Assembly (NCBI GenBank): GCA_004525335.1
Contig: SPCL01000083.1
Span: 1 to 9,078, forward strand
Length of the DNA: 9,078 nt
Source: Thermodesulfobacteriales bacterium
GTDB taxonomy: Bacteria; Desulfobacterota_D; UBA1144; Nemesobacterales; UBA2774
Direction of reading: 5' to 3'
Within the stretch, counting starts at the first letter, position 1; the number at the start of each line of letters is the position of its first letter. Of this stretch, positions 6,823 to 9,078 are shown piece after piece. A program made the translations under genes and the position numbers. The notes beneath the pieces are model-generated. The model did no database searches and had not been told where the DNA came from. It saw only the letters and a program-made list of their open reading frames with translations.

Positions 6823-6836
6823 ACTAGAAATCTAGT
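6823..6836. repeat. 14-bp palindrome ACTAGAAATCTAGT
   Basis: Six-base arms ACTAGA and TCTAGT flank a central AA, midway between the two divergent promoters. It does not resemble the 11-bp repeats, so it could be a site for a second regulator, or chance in AT-rich DNA. Confidence 0.35.
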
Positions 6837-6882
6837 CCAAAATAATGCAATCGAGTTATTTCCTATTAACTAAAAATAATGC

Positions 6883-6904
6883 TTGACATATATTATACAC
6901 CTAA
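6883..6904 (+). promoter_or_regulatory. Operator block B: two 11-bp units on the -35 of the FAS1 promoter
   Basis: TTGACATATAT and TATACACCTAA are adjacent 11-bp units of the TnnACA form. The 17-bp sequence 6883-6899 matches the inverted sequence of 6743-6759 at 15 of 17 positions. A repressor bound here would block the -35. Confidence 0.5.
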
Positions 6905-6911
6905 ATATACT
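6883..6911 (+). promoter_or_regulatory. Strong sigma-70-type promoter of the FAS1-sigma-SDR cluster
   Basis: A perfect -35 TTGACA (6883-6888) lies 17 bp from TATACT (6906-6911), which matches five of six -10 bases. The start would be near 6918, giving a leader of about 76 nt. A promoter this good needs repression to be regulated, in keeping with the operator-like repeats over its -35 and start region. Confidence 0.75.
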
Positions 6912-6913
6912 AC

Positions 6914-6946
6914 TAGACATCTAATAGACATATGTTAGATATCCAC
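6914..6946 (+). promoter_or_regulatory. Operator block C: three 11-bp units across the FAS1 transcription start
   Basis: TAGACATCTAA, TAGACATATGT and TAGATATCCAC are three consecutive 11-bp units (TAGACA, TAGACA, TAGATA) beginning just after the -10. The 13 bp at 6927-6939 (GACATATGTTAGA) recur exactly, inverted, at 6745-6757 in block A, tying both promoters to the same binding protein. Confidence 0.55.
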
Positions 6947-6980
6947 TGAGATTTCAATAGGTGGAAATTCATAACACTTT

Positions 6981-6986
6981 AGGAGG
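6981..6986 (+). promoter_or_regulatory. Shine-Dalgarno site AGGAGG of the FAS1 gene
   Basis: A perfect AGGAGG lies 7 nt before the ATG at 6994. It decides the start against an in-frame GTG at 6961 and implies strong translation. Confidence 0.85.
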
Positions 6987-6993
6987 TGTTAAC

Positions 6994-7494
6994 ATGAGTA
7001 GAATTAAATCATTGTTTTTTGTGTTAGTGGCGGTTTTAGCGTTTGGGTCTGTACAAGCTATTTCTGGCAGTGATAAAAGTAAAGACATAGTAGACACTGC
7101 TGTAGGTGCAGGTTCATTTACGACACTTGTAGCAGCAGTACAAGCCGCAGGTCTTGAAGAGACTCTCAGAGGCGAAGGGCCATTTACAGTATTCGCCCCG
7201 ACAGATGAGGCTTTTGCTGCTCTTCCAGAGGGGACAGTAGAAACATTACTTCTTGCTGAGAACAAGGATCAATTGATAGCTATTCTCACATACCATGTGG
7301 TACCTGGGAAAGTGACCTCGGCAGATGTAGTGAAAGTTAAAGAAGCAAAATCGGTAAATGGTAAAGGAATACCGATTGCAGTAAAAGACGGAAAAGTACA
7401 TGTAGATAACGCAACCGTTGTAACGGCCGACATTATGGCAAGCAATGGAGTAATTCATGTAATAGATGCCGTCATTATCCCTGATGACAATTAG
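6994..7494 (+). CDS. Secreted fasciclin (FAS1) domain protein
   Basis: The 166-residue protein begins with a signal peptide (MSRIKSLFFVLVAVLAFGSVQA, cleavage likely after residue 22) followed by a single FAS1 domain. Visible family motifs are GPFTVFAPTDEAF (62-74, the H1 box), YHVVPG (100-105), and NGVIHVIDAVIIP (151-163, the H2 box). The length is normal for a one-domain bacterial FAS1 protein. FAS1 domains mediate adhesion or matrix interactions; the bacterial single-domain proteins are exported, but their precise role is usually unknown. It is the first gene after the strong TTGACA-N17-TATACT promoter, whose operator-like repeats are shared with the divergent CarH-like gene, so light- or B12-controlled expression is inferred. 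The sigma factor gene follows after 66 bp. Domain assignment is firm; biological role is open. Confidence 0.93.
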   Translation: MSRIKSLFFVLVAVLAFGSVQAISGSDKSKDIVDTAVGAGSFTTLVAAVQAAGLEETLRGEGPFTVFAPTDEAFAALPEGTVETLLLAENKDQLIAILTYHVVPGKVTSADVVKVKEAKSVNGKGIPIAVKDGKVHVDNATVVTADIMASNGVIHVIDAVIIPDDN

Positions 7495-7504
7495 TTTTTA
7501 ATAT

Positions 7505-7532
7505 ATCCGGGCTGCTTAAACGCAGCTCGGAT
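7505..7532 (+). other. Intercistronic hairpin between the FAS1 and sigma factor genes
   Basis: Arms 7505-7515 (ATCCGGGCTGC) and 7522-7532 (GCAGCTCGGAT) pair over 11 positions with a single G-U wobble around a TTAAAC loop. The sequence after it is A-rich (AAAAATAAAAAG), not U-rich, so it is not a textbook intrinsic terminator. It may protect the FAS1 message end or reduce read-through, letting the secreted protein be made in excess over the sigma factor. Confidence 0.6.
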
Positions 7533-7560
7533 AAAAATAAAAAGTAATGGGAGAGAGAAA

Positions 7561-8724
7561 ATGGATTATACGGATAAACTTTTAGACAACAATTTTAGTG
7601 ATAGTTCAAATATTCTTTCAGATAATAACCAAATCTATGATTCATTTGATCAAGCAGATGAATTCAATAGCATTGAATTAGATATAGACAATCAAGATCA
7701 TGAAGAACAACTGGTGCACTTAGGGCTTGATGAAAATTCTGAAGACGTTAAGAATACTCCTACTCAGAATGACAATTACAAGTGGACAAAATTTGAAGAA
7801 GAGAGAGTGCTTTATGTTTATTTCAAGGATTTAGTTCATGAGCCTCTTCTCACGGGAGATCAGGAAAAAGAAATAGCAGCACAGATAAAAGAATGCAATA
7901 ATAGGGTCAGCAAAATAGATAAATTGCTTAAAAGATCTGAAGATATGGATTCTAAGCAAAAAAAGAAACTGCTAGCTTATAAAAACAGATATACCAAAAA
8001 AGCCGCAGAGCTTCAGTCTAAGTTTATAAAGGCTAATCTAAGACTTGTAATCAACATAGCAAAAAGACACCTTGGAAGAGGACTTCCTTTGACTGATCTT
8101 GTTCAGGAAGGAAATTTGGGTCTGATCAGGGCGGTTGAGAAATTTGACCATACAAAGGGGTTTAAGTTTTCAACCTACGGCGCATGGTGGATACATCAGG
8201 CGGTCACGAGAGCGCTTGCTGAAAAAACCAGAACTATTAAAGTTCCTGTCTATGTGCTTGAACAGTCTAGCAAAGTATTTAAAGCAAAATATATGCTACA
8301 GGAGGAGCTCGAAAGGAAACCTTATCCACAAGAGATTGCGGATAGAACTAAACTATCAATAGATATAGTAGAGGCGGTACTCGATGGTACAGACAAAGTT
8401 GTTTCGCTTGATAATCCGATAAGAGAAGACAAAAGCAAGTCATATATAGATTTTCTCCCGGACAAGAATCCTCATAGTCAGGAGTATAATGTTGACAACA
8501 AAAACATGAAGAGTCTTTTGAGCGAGCTCCTGCAATCACTATCGGAAAAAGAACAGGAAATCGTAAGAATGCGTTATGGATTTGGGACAAGCTCAGTGCA
8601 TACACTTGATGAGATAGGAAGCAAATTCGGCGTTACAAGGGAACGGATAAGACAGATTGAAAAATCGGCTCTTCAGAAAATCGCATCGTCGAGCAAAGGG
8701 CAAAAGCTGAAAGTCTTCTTATAA
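7561..8724 (+). CDS. RNA polymerase sigma factor, sigma-70 group (RpoD/RpoS-like, probable alternative factor)
   Basis: A 387-residue sigma-70 protein. Residues 1-72 are acidic and Asn/Asp-rich, with no recognisable region 1.1. Region 1.2 is near 83-115. Region 2 spans about 158-232, with NLRLVINIAKRHLGRGLP, DLVQEGNLGLIRAVEKFD and the -10-recognising STYGAWWIHQAVTR. Region 3 lies near 238-285, the finger follows at 282-301, and region 4 is near 315-380, with the -35 helix TLDEIGSKFGVTRERIRQIEKSALQKI. The -35-contacting residues R360, E361 and R364, and the -10 residues Q213 and T216, are kept, so it probably reads promoters close to TTGACA/TATAAT. The short length and its place behind a regulated promoter suggest a group 2 (accessory) factor, not the housekeeping RpoD. 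GGAG at 7550-7553 is a good ribosome site. The next gene begins 16 bp later. Confidence 0.93.
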   Translation: MDYTDKLLDNNFSDSSNILSDNNQIYDSFDQADEFNSIELDIDNQDHEEQLVHLGLDENSEDVKNTPTQNDNYKWTKFEEERVLYVYFKDLVHEPLLTGDQEKEIAAQIKECNNRVSKIDKLLKRSEDMDSKQKKKLLAYKNRYTKKAAELQSKFIKANLRLVINIAKRHLGRGLPLTDLVQEGNLGLIRAVEKFDHTKGFKFSTYGAWWIHQAVTRALAEKTRTIKVPVYVLEQSSKVFKAKYMLQEELERKPYPQEIADRTKLSIDIVEAVLDGTDKVVSLDNPIREDKSKSYIDFLPDKNPHSQEYNVDNKNMKSLLSELLQSLSEKEQEIVRMRYGFGTSSVHTLDEIGSKFGVTRERIRQIEKSALQKIASSSKGQKLKVFL

Positions 8725-8740
8725 TTTTGGAGGATACAAG

Positions 8741-9078
8741 ATGAAAGTATTGGTGACAGGCGCTACAGGATATATAGGGGGAAGGCTAATTCCCGACCTT
8801 CTGCAAAAGGGGATAAAAGTTAGAGTACTGGTAAGGGATCCGTCTAGAATCGAGGGGAGATCATGGGAGAATAAAGTCGAAATATGCGTTGGGGACTTAT
8901 TAAACCTCGAGTCACTTGCCCCTGCGCTGAAAGATATAGACGCAGCCTACTATCTTGTACACTCTATGTGCGGCGGCAAGGGGTATGCGGAGCGAGACAG
9001 ACTGGCTGCCAACAATTTCGTCCAAGCCGGCCGCAACCTTAAACAAGTTATATACCTCGGCGGGCTATTGCCCGATAC
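8741..9078 (+). CDS. Atypical SDR / NAD(P)-binding protein, 3'-truncated by the window edge
   Basis: The 112 visible codons encode the N-terminal part of a Rossmann-fold protein: VTGATGYIGGRL (residues 5-16) is the dinucleotide-binding glycine motif. VLVRDPSR supplies the second-strand arginine that usually favours NADP(H), and VGDL follows. AAYYLVHSMCGGKGYAERDRLAANNF is typical of atypical SDR proteins that often carry a C-terminal DUF2867 domain; that part would lie beyond the window. An excellent GGAGG (8729-8733) is 7 nt before the ATG, and only 16 bp separate it from the sigma gene, so the two are an operon. Substrate is unknown. From recollection, genes of this type are often found near photolyase and light-response loci, which fits the neighbouring CarH-like regulator, but that is context, not proof. 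Confidence 0.88.
   Translation, partial: MKVLVTGATGYIGGRLIPDLLQKGIKVRVLVRDPSRIEGRSWENKVEICVGDLLNLESLAPALKDIDAAYYLVHSMCGGKGYAERDRLAANNFVQAGRNLKQVIYLGGLLPD

Noticed and set aside
6961..6993. GTG at 6961 as the start of the FAS1 protein
   Set aside because: It lies upstream of a perfect AGGAGG and would put 11 non-hydrophobic residues before a normal signal peptide. ATG 6994 is clearly better.

Overview
This 9.1-kb window comes from a Gram-negative bacterial chromosome of moderate to low GC content. The evidence is an inner-membrane transporter, a secreted protein with an IPTL-CTERM (exosortase-type) C-terminal sorting signal, and classical Shine-Dalgarno sites and sigma-70-like promoters. I cannot assign a genus. 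There is no mobile element, CRISPR array, tRNA or rRNA gene.

Left part (1-4720). Two tandem paralogues of the CNNM/CBS-pair (CorC/HlyC-like) membrane family run rightward; the first is cut by the window edge. They converge on a leftward ViaA-like von Willebrand factor A (VWA) protein with a complete MIDAS metal site and a long acidic charged segment. No AAA+ partner is visible beside it. A YajR-like major facilitator transporter is divergent from the VWA gene.

Middle (4721-5758). A surface or exported protein has a near-perfect extended -10 promoter, a signal peptide and a C-terminal VPTMSEWG sorting signal. Signal peptide and body lie in different reading frames, and the break falls at a run of seven T. 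It is a sequencing error, a recent pseudogene or a phase-variable gene. A strong hairpin terminator follows.

Right part (5759-9078), the most interesting section. A leftward CarH/LitR-like repressor (MerR-type DNA-binding domain plus a cobalamin-binding domain with an intact W-x9-EH photosensory motif) is divergent from a rightward cluster: secreted FAS1 (fasciclin) protein, RpoD/RpoS-like sigma-70 factor, and an atypical SDR NAD(P)-binding protein cut by the window end. The 236-bp region between them holds TTGACA promoters facing both ways. It also holds eight copies of an 11-bp direct-repeat unit (TnnACA or close) in three blocks overlapping both promoters, the head-to-tail layout described for CarH operators.

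The working model is inference. In the dark, adenosylcobalamin-bound repressor sits on these repeats and silences its own gene and the FAS1-sigma-SDR operon. Light destroys the complex, and the sigma factor then spreads the response to other, unseen genes.
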